From NCBI GenBank assembly GCA_021325175.1, contig JAJPHS010000054.1, positions 1-33,097 on the forward strand: 33,097 nt of DNA, given 5' to 3'. Under the pieces are notes generated by a model. That model was not told the origin of the DNA, did not search any database, and saw nothing but the letters and a program-made list of their open reading frames with translations. Positions 1-8,019 of the stretch are shown here, piece after piece; the first letter of the stretch is position 1; every line of letters starts with the position of its first letter. Both the position numbers and the translations under genes were made by a program. The DNA comes from Terriglobia bacterium. GTDB taxonomy: Bacteria; Acidobacteriota; Terriglobia; Bryobacterales; Bryobacteraceae.

Positions 1-106
1 GCGTCTTGGTGATCGCGGCGGTCAGCGTGGTCTTGCCGTGATCAATATGCCCGATCGTCCCCACATTCACGTGCGGCTTGCTGCGATCAAATTTTTCCTT
101 CGCCAT
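1..106 (-). CDS. tuf: Elongation factor Tu, N-terminal part (runs off the window)
   Basis: EF-Tu delivers aminoacyl-tRNA to the ribosome as a GTPase. Only the first 35 codons are in the window. They begin at an ATG (complement of positions 104-106) and read [20 protein letters not shown], followed by the P-loop GHIDHGKT at residues 19-26, which is the standard EF-Tu start. The gene lies 17 nt downstream of fusA in the same orientation and closes the classic str operon. The rest of the protein lies beyond position 1 and cannot be assessed. Confidence 0.97.
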
Positions 107-123
107 GGTGCTGTTTTTCTCTC

Positions 124-2214
124 CTAACTTGCTACCTTGCCCTGAGCTCGGTTGGTAATTTCCTCGGCTACCGACTTCGGCACTTCCTCGTACTGGCCGA
201 AGTGCACCGTGAACGCCCCGCGTCCCTGCGTGCGCGAACGAAGCTCGGTCGCATAGCCAAACATTTCCGATAACGGAACCATCGCCTTGATGATCTGCGT
301 GGAGCCGAGAATTTCGGTTCCCTCCAGGCGCCCGCGCCGCGAGATCAAATCACCGTTTACGGCGCCCATGTATTCATCCGGCACCACAACCTCCACGCGC
401 ATCACCGGCTCAAGCAGAACCGGCCTGGCCTTGCGCGCGGCTTCCTTAAAGCAGATCGAAGCGCAGATCTTGAACGCCATTTCCGACGAGTCGACTTCAT
501 GGTAGGCGCCGTCGAAAACCGTCACCTTCACGTCCGACATCGGATAGCCGGCCAGAATTCCGTGCTCGAGCGCCTCGGCCACGCCCTTTTCGACCGCCGG
601 AATAAATTCCTTGGGAATCGCGCCGCCGAAAACGTCATTGACAAACTCAAACTCGCCGCCCGGCAGGGGCTCCACACGCAGCTTTACGCGGGCGTACTGG
701 CCCGATCCGCCGGTCTGCTTCTTGTGGGTGTAATCGGCTTCGGCCATCTGCCGGATCGTTTCGCGATAGGCAACCTGCGGCTTGCCAACGTTGGCGCCGA
801 CGTTAAACTCGCGCTGCATGCGGTCGACGATGATTTCAAGATGCAACTCTCCCATGCCGGCGAGAATCGTCTGGCCGGTGTCGGGATCAGTCGAAACCTT
901 AAGCGTCGGATCTTCCTGCGCCAGCTTGTTGATCGCCATGCCCAGCTTTTCCTGATCCTGCTTGGTCTTGGGCTCGATCGCGAGTTGGATCACGGGAGCC
1001 GGAAATTCGATCGATTCGAGCAGAATTGGCGCTTTTTCGTCGCAAATTGTGTCGCCGGTGACGACATTTTTCAATCCCACCGCCGCGCAGATGTCGCCCG
1101 CCAGAATCTCGGTGATCTCCTCGCGCTTGTTGGCGTGCATCTTCACCAGCCGGCCAACGCGCTCCTTGCGGCCTTTGGAAACGTTGTAAATCGTATCCCC
1201 CGCCCCCAGCCGGCCAGAGTAGACACGAAGGAACGCCAGCTGGCCGACGAACGGATCGGTCATGATTTTAAAAACCAGCGCCGCAAACGGTTCAGCATCG
1301 TCTGCGCGCCGGATCAGTTTTTCCTCCGGATTATCCACCGCGGTGCCCACCACCGCCGGAATCTCAACCGGCGACGGCAAATAATCGACCACCGCGTCAA
1401 GCAGGTTCTGCACCCCTTTGTTCTTGAACGCCGTCCCGCAGATCACCGGGAAGATCTTCTGCGCAATCGTCGCCTTGCGGATGCCCGCGCGCAGCTCTTC
1501 TTCGGTGATTGCCTGACCCTCGACATACTTTGTGAACAGGTAATCGTCCGTCTCGGAAACCGCCTCCACCAGCTTGTCGCGATATTCCCTGGCAAGATCC
1601 GCCAAATCTTCCGGAATATCAACGTCGTCGTATTTCGCGCCGAGCGTCTCATCGCGCCAGATCCGGGCTTTCATTGTCACCAGATCAATGACACCCTTGA
1701 ATTGATCCTCGGCTCCGACCGGCAACTGAATCGCGACCGGGCGGCACTTCAGGCGATCCACAATGGTGTCCACGGCGCGGTAAAAGTCGGCCCCGACGCG
1801 GTCCATTTTGTTGATGAAGCACAGCCGTGGAACGCGATATTTATCACCCTGGCGCCACACCGTTTCGGTCTGCGGCTGAACGCCCGCCACGGCGTCGAAC
1901 ACCGCGACCGCGCCGTCTAAAACGCGCAGGCTGCGCTCCACCTCGGCCGTAAAATCTACGTGTCCGGGGGTGTCGATAATATTGATGGTGCAATCGCGCC
2001 ACTCGCACGTCGTCGCCGCGGAGGTGATGGTGATGCCCCGCTCCTGCTCCTGCTCCATCCAGTCCATGACCGCAGTGCCCTCATGCACCTCGCCGATCTT
2101 GTACGTACGGCCGGTGTAATAGAGAATCCGCTCGGTAGTGGTGGTTTTCCCGGCATCGATGTGGGCCATGATGCCGATATTGCGCATCTTCTCGAGGGCT
2201 ACGGTGCGTGGCAT
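124..2214 (-). CDS. fusA: Elongation factor G
   Basis: This 696-residue GTPase drives ribosomal translocation and, with RRF, ribosome recycling. The G1 loop AHIDAGKT is at residues 17-24, switch II DTPGH at 81-85 and the NKMD guanine-specificity motif at 135-138. Domains II to V follow, and the length is that of a full bacterial EF-G. The ATG at 2214 is 8 nt after rpsG, so the two are surely cotranscribed. A 473-codon open frame on the opposite strand (499-1920) is only a shadow produced by codon bias. Nothing is unusual apart from there being no sign of which EF-G paralogue type it is; its place in the str operon argues for the canonical one. Confidence 0.98.
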
Positions 2215-2222
2215 AAAACTTC

Positions 2223-2693
2223 CTACCAGCGATAATGCGCGAAAGCGCGATTCGCTTCCGCCATTCGATGGACGTCATCCTTCTTTTTAATCGCGCCACC
2301 GCGGAGGTTGGCCGCGTCGTTCAGTTCGTTGGCGAGCTTTTCCGGCATTCCTTTTTCCGGACGCGATCTGGCGTTGATCAGAATCCAGCGGATCGCCAGC
2401 GACGTGCTGCGGTTCTTGGGCACTTCCACCGGAACCTGGTAATTGGCGCCACCCACGCGCCGGGTCTTCACCTCGAGCAGCGGCTTGCAGTTTTCGATGG
2501 CCTTCTTGAACAGCTTCAGCGGATCGTCCTGCGTGCGCTCCCGGATGCGGTCCATCGCCTGGTAAAAAATCTGCTGCGAGATCGATTTCTTGCCATCCCA
2601 CATCATCGAATTGACGAATTTTTCCGCCAGCGTCGAGTTATACACCGGATCCGGCAGAATTTCGCGGGTTTCAGGTCTGCGTCTGCGAGGCAT
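2223..2693 (-). CDS. rpsG: 30S ribosomal protein S7
   Basis: This 156-residue protein is a primary binder of the 3' domain of 16S rRNA and sits at the head and E-site of the small subunit. It starts [16 protein letters not shown], contains the signature stretch [13 protein letters not shown] near residue 25, and ends in AHYRW, as most bacterial S7 proteins do. Its length is typical. It starts 3 nt after the rpsL stop and ends 8 nt before fusA. In many bacteria S7 is the feedback repressor of the str operon. No S7-binding structure can be claimed here by eye. Confidence 0.97.
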   Translation of the reverse strand: MPRRRRPETREILPDPVYNSTLAEKFVNSMMWDGKKSISQQIFYQAMDRIRERTQDDPLKLFKKAIENCKPLLEVKTRRVGGANYQVPVEVPKNRSTSLAIRWILINARSRPEKGMPEKLANELNDAANLRGGAIKKKDDVHRMAEANRAFAHYRW

Positions 2694-2696
2694 AAT

Positions 2697-3083
2697 TTAC
2701 TTTCCCGCCGGCCCTTTCGGCCGCTTGGCTCCATACTTGGACCGCCCCTGCTGCCGCCCGGTGACTCCCGCCGTGTCGAGCGTTCCGCGGACAATGTGAT
2801 AGCGCACGCCAGGCAAATCCTTGACACGCCCGCCGCGGATCAGCACGATCGAATGCTCCTGCAAATTGTGCCCGACTCCGGGAATATAGCAGGTGACTTC
2901 CAGGCCATTGGTCAAACGGACGCGCGCGATTTTCCGCAGCGCCGAATTCGGCTTCTTCGGCGTGGTGGTCTTGACCTGCGTGCAAACCCCGCGCCGCTGC
3001 GGGCAGGCTTGCAGCGCCGGACTGGCGGTCTTAAAGCGCGTGGGGCGGCGGCCCTTACGCACAAGCTGGTTGAACGTCGGCAC
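2697..3083 (-). CDS. rpsL: 30S ribosomal protein S12
   Basis: S12 lies in the decoding centre and controls accuracy. The open frame runs upstream to 3323, but homology begins at [10 protein letters not shown], so the start is the GTG at 3081-3083. It is preceded by a purine-rich GAGAGGAAG that serves as Shine-Dalgarno sequence. The mature product is 128 residues. The conserved loops [11 protein letters not shown] and [10 protein letters not shown] carry the residues where streptomycin-resistance changes arise in other bacteria; both are wild type in form (Lys after TP, Lys in the [14 protein letters not shown] loop). It is the first gene of the str operon. Confidence 0.96.
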   Translation of the reverse strand: MPTFNQLVRKGRRPTRFKTASPALQACPQRRGVCTQVKTTTPKKPNSALRKIARVRLTNGLEVTCYIPGVGHNLQEHSIVLIRGGRVKDLPGVRYHIVRGTLDTAGVTGRQQGRSKYGAKRPKGPAGK

Positions 3084-3231
3084 GAACTTCCTCTCTCGAA
3101 AAACTGGTTGAATCCACCTGGGCGCGGGCGGGCCTGAAACAAGCCGCGCCACGAACCAAAAACTTGCGAAGGTGAAAGGCTTCGGACTAGCCCATGCCCT
3201 TCCGGCGTTGAATCCGGTAAGCGTATCGGGG

Positions 3232-3246
3232 CCGGCCCCCGGCCGG
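3232..3246 (-). other. GC-rich hairpin in the str operon leader
   Basis: CCGGCC, a 3-nt loop and GGCCGG form a perfect 6-bp GC stem inside the roughly 210-nt untranslated leader between the promoter and rpsL. A short run, TATTTT, lies upstream of it rather than downstream, so it is not an ordinary terminator. It could stabilise the leader or take part in attenuation, but no alternative partner is visible by eye. Confidence 0.35.
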
Positions 3247-3304
3247 GCCGTCAAAATAAGACGGCGGTAGCACAGGAGCAGAAGATCACTCGCTAACCCT
3301 ATCG

Positions 3305-3333
3305 AGAATAGCGAAACTTTCAAGTCTTGTCAA
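3305..3333 (-). promoter_or_regulatory. Sigma70-type promoter of the str operon
   Basis: Read on the minus strand, a perfect -35 box TTGACA (3333-3328) is followed by exactly 17 nt and a TATTCT -10 box (3310-3305). Transcription should start near 3297 and run through rpsL, rpsG, fusA and tuf. No other good promoter lies between it and rpsL. A strong promoter is expected for a ribosomal-protein operon. Confidence 0.75.
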
Positions 3334-3352
3334 ATGCCAGTGCCGGAGTTAG

Positions 3353-3562
3353 GCTCCGAACAACAGCCGCATTTTCCGCACCGGGTCGCTGGAAGGCCTG
3401 AGCAATGATCCGGAAGTTCGCCGAGTCTATCTCGGCGAAAGTTTCAGCACCGTGAAGCTGCAAAGCGGCCCCTGGCAAGTCTCCGCCGCGGAAGAGGAGC
3501 CGGCAGGGCGGTCTTCGGCTGCTGCTATGCGAGCGGCGAAGCTGAAGCTCGGCGCGGGATGA
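3353..3562 (+). pseudogene. C-terminal relic of an LptB-like ABC transporter ATPase
   Basis: The plus strand reads RIFRTGSLEGLSNDPEVR followed by RVYLGESF (about 3368-3445). This is the tail found after the last ATPase strand of LptB, the LPS-export ATPase. The frame is closed by a TAG at 3350-3352, so Walker A, Walker B and the signature motif are absent. After YLGESF the frame continues for about 38 residues unlike the family, to a TGA at 3560-3562. There is no start codon or ribosome-binding site suited to an independent gene. It is best read as the stump of a deleted or rearranged gene between the str operon and the tadE genes. A branched-chain amino-acid transporter ATPase tail is a less likely alternative. 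Confidence 0.6.
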
Positions 3563-3571
3563 ATCCCTCCG

Positions 3572-4006
3572 TTAGTGGTCGATGTACATCTGCGCGGTTG
3601 AGGATACGTACAGGTTTTGCTTCAGTGCGATTCCCGCCAGCGGCTGGATCGTATAGCCCACCGTTACCGTTACCGTGGAGCCCGGCGTATTATTCGGATT
3701 CCAGGTCGTCGTGACGCTCAATTGGCTGGTGCTCAGTCCGACCGCCTCTGACAGTACGTAAGCAGTCACATCGGAGGCCGCCGCCGGCGAGGAGCTTTGC
3801 GATCCGTGCACGGCCGCCCACCGCGCCGCATCCTGCGCCGCGTAGGAGCAGAAATTATAGGCGTAAATCCCCCAGCCCGCCTCCATTCCGCCGAGCGTCA
3901 TCATGAAAAACGCGAGCAGGCACAAGGAAAGCTCGATTATTGCGCTTCCGCGCTGCCGCCGGCGCCGCACCCCGGGATTGCGTACGGGCTGATTGCGTGG
4001 GGACAC
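3572..4006 (-). CDS. TadE-like pseudopilin
   Basis: This small Tad (tight adherence) family membrane protein has a basic N-terminus (RRRRQRGS), then the TadE hallmark SAIIELSLCLLAFFMMTL as the single membrane helix with its conserved glutamate, then a Ser/Thr-rich extracellular domain. I place the start at the GTG at 4004-4006. This lies just after the stop of the preceding gene and has GCAGG upstream. A longer TTG start at 4030 would overlap that gene. TadE proteins are processed by a prepilin peptidase and help assemble Flp pili or act on the cell surface. It is the last gene of a three-gene cluster that lacks the ATPase, secretin and Flp pilin. Confidence 0.82.
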   Translation of the reverse strand: MSPRNQPVRNPGVRRRRQRGSAIIELSLCLLAFFMMTLGGMEAGWGIYAYNFCSYAAQDAARWAAVHGSQSSSPAAASDVTAYVLSEAVGLSTSQLSVTTTWNPNNTPGSTVTVTVGYTIQPLAGIALKQNLYVSSTAQMYIDH

Positions 4007-4007
4007 T

Positions 4008-4460
4008 CTATTGCACCTGCCCGATAGCAACCTGAGTGCAGTTGATCGGATCCGGAACCCAGGGATAGACGATCACCGGCGAATACGGAATTGTCACCGA
4101 TACCTTGACGTAAGTCATGCTGGAGCCGGTGCTGCACGATGCCGGACATGTGCTCTGCGCGCCGCCCACCGAGCAGGTGCAGAACAGGCTCGCCGTGGCC
4201 GTCGCGCCGGGATAATTTCCGGTGTCGGCCAGCGCCGCGTTCTGTACTCCTGTCAGGTTGTTGTAGTTGGCCGGACTCAGCGCGGCATAGAGAACCCCGG
4301 CCTCCGCCGCTCCCTGCGCCATCGACTCGATATTGAAGATGCGCGAAAACCCGGTGATGCCGCAAAGGAACATGAGCAGCACGGTGGAGCAAAGAGCGAA
4401 CTCAATCAGTGCGTTGCCGCGCTGATTTTTTCTCCGCGGTCGACAGACGGTGCGATTCAT
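4008..4460 (-). CDS. TadE/TadF-like pseudopilin
   Basis: This second, divergent TadE-type protein has 150 residues. After the basic start (MNRTVCRPRRKNQRG) comes NALIEFALCSTVLLMFLCGI, the glutamate-containing TadE membrane segment at about residues 16-36. The outer domain has a cluster of four cysteines (CTCSVGG...CPASC, about residues 93-109) that could form disulfides. It sits 16 nt after the TadG-like gene, and the next tadE starts 1 nt past its stop, so the three are cotranscribed. The pair resembles the tadE-tadF arrangement. Which of the two plays the TadF role cannot be told from sequence. Confidence 0.82.
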   Translation of the reverse strand: MNRTVCRPRRKNQRGNALIEFALCSTVLLMFLCGITGFSRIFNIESMAQGAAEAGVLYAALSPANYNNLTGVQNAALADTGNYPGATATASLFCTCSVGGAQSTCPASCSTGSSMTYVKVSVTIPYSPVIVYPWVPDPINCTQVAIGQVQ

Positions 4461-4476
4461 TTCGATCTCCGCTTCC

Positions 4477-5829
4477 TCATTGAACCAGCCCGCCTCCGGT
4501 CGAGGACGGCGCGATGGTGTAAACGTTGGCGAGCGAGCTGTGATCGTTGCCCAGATTCGCGTTGCCGGTGAGGTTAATCATGTCCGCCACGATATAAAGG
4601 AATCCCGGCGTCTTGTTGTTCCCGTTGAAGGTCAGGGTGTTGTTCAGGAAATACATGGCACCGTCGAAGGTGCTGGTGGAGTTGCCGTTGATCTTATGCG
4701 AGAGCCCGCTGATGCTGCGATCGTCGAAGAACAGCACCCCGGCCGGCGTAGTGGTGCTTAGCCCGGCAAGATTGATGCTTGGCGTTCCGTTGACGGTGAT
4801 CGACGACGCCGCTACCCTGCCTCCGGAGCAGCCCCAGGACTGCGAGTTTGACGACGTGTTGTAAAACATGACGCCCGTCTCCTGCTGGCCTCCGGAAAGC
4901 GTCACCGCGTTTCCGACCGAGACACTGGCCTGCGAACCGATATTCATTCCTCCACCCGCAAGAACATAGATCCCCGGCGTAAAGGTCACCGACCCATGGA
5001 TCGTCATGCCGCCGCAGTAAATCCCCGGACTCAACGTGTTCGAGGAATGCGGGTTGTTATCCTGCCATCCGCCGCTGGCGACTTGAAGAGTCAGGCCGCC
5101 AGGCGTGGGGGTGGCTACGTGCGCCAGCGGATCGTTGAAATCGGCGATGTGGACTGGCGTCTCATAGGCCGCCGTCGTTGAATTAATCACATAGCTGCCA
5201 TAAAGATCCCAGCCTCCTACCACGCCGATGGCCGCTCCGTTGGTGAGATTCCAGGTGGAGTTCCCGCCCATCATAAACGCTGTCGAGCTGGTCGATTTCA
5301 CCACGGCGCTGCACGCCGTGCTGATGGTTAGATTGCCGGAGACGTTCAGGGCGCCGCTGGCCGTCGGATCCATGGCGAAGATGCAAGCGCCGATGCTGCC
5401 TTCATCGTTGCTGGTGCGCGCCGTGGACGTCGCCGAAATGCTCGCGGTCCTCTGGCCGAAGATCTGCATGAAGAACAGCGGCATCTTGTGAGTCACGCTA
5501 ACTTGAATCGCGGCGCTGTCGCCGGCGTAAGCTCCACTGGTGGGCGGGCTCACGACCGTGACGGTGGTGTTATCCGTTCCGTTCGTGAAACCGTTCAGCG
5601 ATGCGTCGTTTTGCCCGGCCGCGACCAGGTCCGTGTTTCCGCGTTCCATTTCCCGGAGGGCGCCCATCGCGGCCGCGTCGGCCGCCATCTGGAGTTTTCG
5701 CTTTTCAAATTGCATGTAGCCGACATCCACGGCGAGCCCGGTGAATCCGATCATAGCGACGAGCATAGCCGCGTAAGCTACCGCGACGAAACCACGCTCC
5801 CGGTGAGAGTGATGCGAGGTGCGCTTCAT
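4477..5829 (-). CDS. TadG-like Flp pilus assembly / surface protein
   Basis: The 450-residue protein starts MKRTSHHSHRERGFVAV and has one membrane helix (about residues 13-35), the TadE/G-like N-terminal segment. The motif LQMAADAAAMGALREME at residues 46-62 is the usual amphipathic sequel. The rest is low in charge and rich in Gly, Ser, Thr and Asn. It has recurring turns such as LSPGIYCGGMTIHGS and FTPGIYVLAGGGMNIGS that suggest a beta-helical or adhesin-like exported domain. There is no von Willebrand A domain, which many TadG proteins carry. AAGGA upstream of the ATG serves as ribosome-binding site. It is the first gene of the tad-like cluster. Confidence 0.8.
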   Translation of the reverse strand: MKRTSHHSHRERGFVAVAYAAMLVAMIGFTGLAVDVGYMQFEKRKLQMAADAAAMGALREMERGNTDLVAAGQNDASLNGFTNGTDNTTVTVVSPPTSGAYAGDSAAIQVSVTHKMPLFFMQIFGQRTASISATSTARTSNDEGSIGACIFAMDPTASGALNVSGNLTISTACSAVVKSTSSTAFMMGGNSTWNLTNGAAIGVVGGWDLYGSYVINSTTAAYETPVHIADFNDPLAHVATPTPGGLTLQVASGGWQDNNPHSSNTLSPGIYCGGMTIHGSVTFTPGIYVLAGGGMNIGSQASVSVGNAVTLSGGQQETGVMFYNTSSNSQSWGCSGGRVAASSITVNGTPSINLAGLSTTTPAGVLFFDDRSISGLSHKINGNSTSTFDGAMYFLNNTLTFNGNNKTPGFLYIVADMINLTGNANLGNDHSSLANVYTIAPSSTGGGLVQ

Positions 5830-5979
5830 AGGTGTATTCCTTTGGTCCTAACTAAGCTTGGGACTAACGAGCGTACTGGTTCCATCGGGGAAGTCACTCA
5901 CGCGAAGGTACAGAAATTACCTACCTGTTTTCTTGGTAAGAACGTACTAGGCCATGGTACTAGTGGCGCGGGATGGGAC

Positions 5980-6018
5980 GGCGGAATTCCGCCCCGCGTG
6001 GAGCTTGCGCTTCGCAAG
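5980..6018. repeat. Two palindromic elements between the response regulator and the tad-like genes
   Basis: GGCGGAATTCCGCC (5980-5993) is a perfect 14-bp palindrome. CTTGCG-CTT-CGCAAG (6004-6018) is a 6-bp hairpin. They lie in the 228-nt gap 5830-6057, which otherwise holds no gene. Neither has a T-run on the minus side, so they are poor intrinsic terminators. They could be operator sites or mark the end of the regulator transcript. A direct repeat of GTACTAG occurs just beside them (5944-5965). Confidence 0.4.
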
Positions 6019-6057
6019 TGATTGATAAAACAGGTCTGGAGCACTGCGCGGGAGGCT

Positions 6058-6723
6058 CTACCGCGAGGACGTCAGATCCCGTTCGATTGCGAATTTCACC
6101 AGTCCCGCCACATCGTGGATGTCCAGCTTCCGCATCAAGCTGGCACGATACGTATCGACGGTTTTCGGGCTTAACGAGAGCCGCGCGGCAATTTCCTTGG
6201 CGCGCACACCGTCGCAGAGGAGCAAAAAGACCTGATATTCGCGCGTACTGAGCGATTGCAGCGGATCATCGTTCGATGGTTTTTTCCCCGAACAGAAAAT
6301 CTTATTCAGCTCCAGCTCGGGAGAAACGTAGATTCCGCCCTCGAGGATCTGCGCAAAGGCTTCAAGCAGCTCATTTGACGGCGCCGACTTCAACAAAAAC
6401 GCACTGACGCCGGAGCGCAAAGCCTCCACCACCGTCTTCCGGTCCCGGCGCGTCGAAAGGACCACCAGCTTGCTGGCCAAACCGGCGAGTCGCACCCGGC
6501 GAACCACTTCTAAGGTATACAGATCCCGCAGGTTAAGATCCAGGATCGCGATATCGGGCCGCTGTTCCTGAATCAGCCGAAGCGCCACGGCGCCCTCCGA
6601 GCACTGTCCGATGACGTGGAGATGCGGCTGCGCCTCGCATAATGCCGCCAGTCCTTCCCTGACCAGCGTCAATTCATCCGCCAGAAGGACCGAATACGTT
6701 TTGGGCTCTCTTACCGGAACCAG
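6058..6723 (-). CDS. NarL/FixJ-type response regulator (LuxR HTH)
   Basis: An N-terminal receiver domain is joined to a C-terminal LuxR helix-turn-helix (LSTREYQVFLLL...KEIAARLSLSPKTVDTYRAS). The phosphoacceptor is the Asp in AILDLNL, with the conserved Ser of VVLST and Lys of FLLKSA. The first ATG/GTG/TTG in frame is a TTG at 6672, but that start would cut off strand beta-1 and the acidic pair. The frame upstream of it reads YSVLLADE, plainly receiver sequence, back to a CTG at 6723 that is preceded by GAGGAGGG. I therefore choose 6723 as a probable non-standard CTG start. No histidine kinase is adjacent. It precedes the tad-like genes on the same strand and may control them. Confidence 0.85.
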   Translation of the reverse strand: MVPVREPKTYSVLLADELTLVREGLAALCEAQPHLHVIGQCSEGAVALRLIQEQRPDIAILDLNLRDLYTLEVVRRVRLAGLASKLVVLSTRRDRKTVVEALRSGVSAFLLKSAPSNELLEAFAQILEGGIYVSPELELNKIFCSGKKPSNDDPLQSLSTREYQVFLLLCDGVRAKEIAARLSLSPKTVDTYRASLMRKLDIHDVAGLVKFAIERDLTSSR

Positions 6724-6777
6724 AAGCCCTCCTCACCTAAAAGTGAGCGCCAGACGGGTTAATTCTCTATGTTTTTT

Positions 6778-7122
6778 CTATGAAAAACTGCGAACGGCGG
6801 CGGCCTCGTCGTCGAAAACTTCGAACACCGTGTACAGCTTGGTAATTTGCAGCAAATCCCGCACGCGTTTGGTTAGATTGAGGAGCTTTACCGCTCCCCC
6901 CTGATTGGTGACGGTGGTAAAGCCCGAGACCATTTCGCCGATGCCCGAGCTGTCGATATAGGAAACCTCGGCGAGGTTGAGCAGCAGCTTCTTTTTCCCG
7001 TTGGCCGCCAGTTCGCGGATCGCATCGCGGAAGGCGCTGGCGCCTTCGCCCAGCGTAATCCGGCCCACCACATCGATCACCGTCACATCGCCAACCTGGC
7101 GGGTGGTCATTTTCACGCTCAC
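6778..7122 (-). CDS. Anti-sigma factor antagonist (STAS domain)
   Basis: This 114-residue STAS protein is of the SpoIIAA/RsbV type. The motif SYIDSSGIGEM at residues 54-64 contains the serine (58 or 59) that the partner kinase phosphorylates. In partner switching, the unphosphorylated form binds the anti-sigma kinase and frees the sigma factor or another target. It follows the RsbW-like gene by 14 nt, so the two act as a pair. No sigma-B-type factor or PP2C phosphatase is next to them in this window. Length and fold are normal for the family. Confidence 0.9.
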   Translation of the reverse strand: MSVKMTTRQVGDVTVIDVVGRITLGEGASAFRDAIRELAANGKKKLLLNLAEVSYIDSSGIGEMVSGFTTVTNQGGAVKLLNLTKRVRDLLQITKLYTVFEVFDDEAAAVRSFS

Positions 7123-7136
7123 AGGATTCGTCCCCC

Positions 7137-7583
7137 TTACTGATTATTCTTTCCCAAGTACTTTACCATTCTCACTTCGGTCCCCCGCGGATGATGGGGC
7201 CGGATTTGAAATTCGTCCATAAACGCCTGCATCAGCAGCAGCCCGCGTCCGGAGTGCCGCAGCAGATTTTCATCGGCCAGCGGATCGGGAAGATTGCTCA
7301 TATCGAAGCCTTCGCCCTCATCGGCGATGATCACTTCCAACCGCTCGGCCGACCGCGAGATGCTCACCGTCACCTTCTTGCGCGCATTGTAGCGATTGCC
7401 GTGGACCACGGCATTGACCATGCATTCCCGCACCGACATGCCGATGTGATGCTGCTGGTCTTCATCGAAGCCGGCCTGCGCGGCTTCGCTCAGCACGCGC
7501 TCCTCGGCGATGTCCACGCTTTCCAGCGTGGACTCGAGCACAAGAGTCACGGTCCACGCCTCAGCGGCCTCATTTTCTGCCAT
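7137..7583 (-). CDS. RsbW-like anti-sigma serine/threonine kinase
   Basis: This 148-residue GHKL ATPase (HATPase_c_2 type) carries the N box in RECMVNAVVHGNRYN, the G1 box in IIADEGEGFDMSNLPDP and a G2 box SGRGLLLM. Such proteins phosphorylate a STAS antagonist and sequester a sigma factor or another regulator. The STAS partner is the next gene. The ATG at 7583 follows a plausible promoter at 7643-7672. The target cannot be read from this window. Confidence 0.9.
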   Translation of the reverse strand: MAENEAAEAWTVTLVLESTLESVDIAEERVLSEAAQAGFDEDQQHHIGMSVRECMVNAVVHGNRYNARKKVTVSISRSAERLEVIIADEGEGFDMSNLPDPLADENLLRHSGRGLLLMQAFMDEFQIRPHHPRGTEVRMVKYLGKNNQ

Positions 7584-7642
7584 ACGGTAAACATGAACCC
7601 GCGCCTGCTCCGGCCGCTCCGTCCCGGCCTGGTCGAAACGTT

Positions 7643-7672
7643 AAGTTAGAATAACGATGCGCCGGATGTCAA
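7643..7672 (-). promoter_or_regulatory. Probable sigma70 promoter of the rsbW/STAS pair
   Basis: On the minus strand TTGACA (7672-7667) is followed by 18 nt and TAACTT (7648-7643), with an AT-rich TTATTC just before it. It lies about 60 nt upstream of the RsbW-like start. The -35 box is perfect; the -10 box is weak. Confidence 0.5.
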
Positions 7673-7683
7673 GCGAGCGAGCA

Positions 7684-7991
7684 TTATTTCTGCACCGTCT
7701 TCACATCCACGTGCACGTTGCAGGCGTAGGTGACCGCGCGGATGTTGATTGATCGCGCGCCGGATTCGACGGAAGCGCGCGAGTCGCAGCCGGTGGGACG
7801 CGAATGATCGTCGGCGCGTCCGACAGGTGCGAAACTCGGCGGCGGCCAGCGTCCTCTGATACCACCGTGGCGCAGGCGGCGAGCGTTTCCGGAGGCGCGC
7901 CGTGACTTCGCTCCACTGCGTTGAGGTGGATGAGATTCATCACCTTCGCCGTGTCGCCTTCCGGGAAAGCGCGCTGGTTCCAGTTCACCAT
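7684..7991 (-). pseudogene. Hypothetical protein, probably frameshifted
   Basis: Starting at an ATG at 7991, the minus strand reads MVNWNQRAFPEGDTAKVMNL, then IHLNAVERSHGAPPETLAAC and on to about DAPTIIRVPPAATRA, with the strong third-position GC bias of real genes here. The tail of the region, however, is best coded in a different frame, reading SINIRAVTYACNVHVDVKTV and ending QK-stop at 7684-7686. One indel near 7760-7800 would join the two into a protein of about 100 residues. The coding-looking first frame also extends upstream of the ATG, overlapping the end of the neighbouring gene, so the true start is unsure. I do not recognise the family. It could be a decayed gene or a sequencing error. 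Confidence 0.4.
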
Positions 7992-8019
7992 GAGCGTTTC
8001 AGATAGAAGCAGGCGATCG

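Noticed and set aside
499..1920. 473-codon plus-strand open frame opposite fusA
   Set aside because: Shadow of the fusA codon bias. The product has no recognisable domain, and fusA on the other strand is certain.
2235..3137. 300-codon plus-strand frame opposite rpsG/rpsL
   Set aside because: Antisense to two certain ribosomal-protein genes; Arg-rich composition of a shadow frame.
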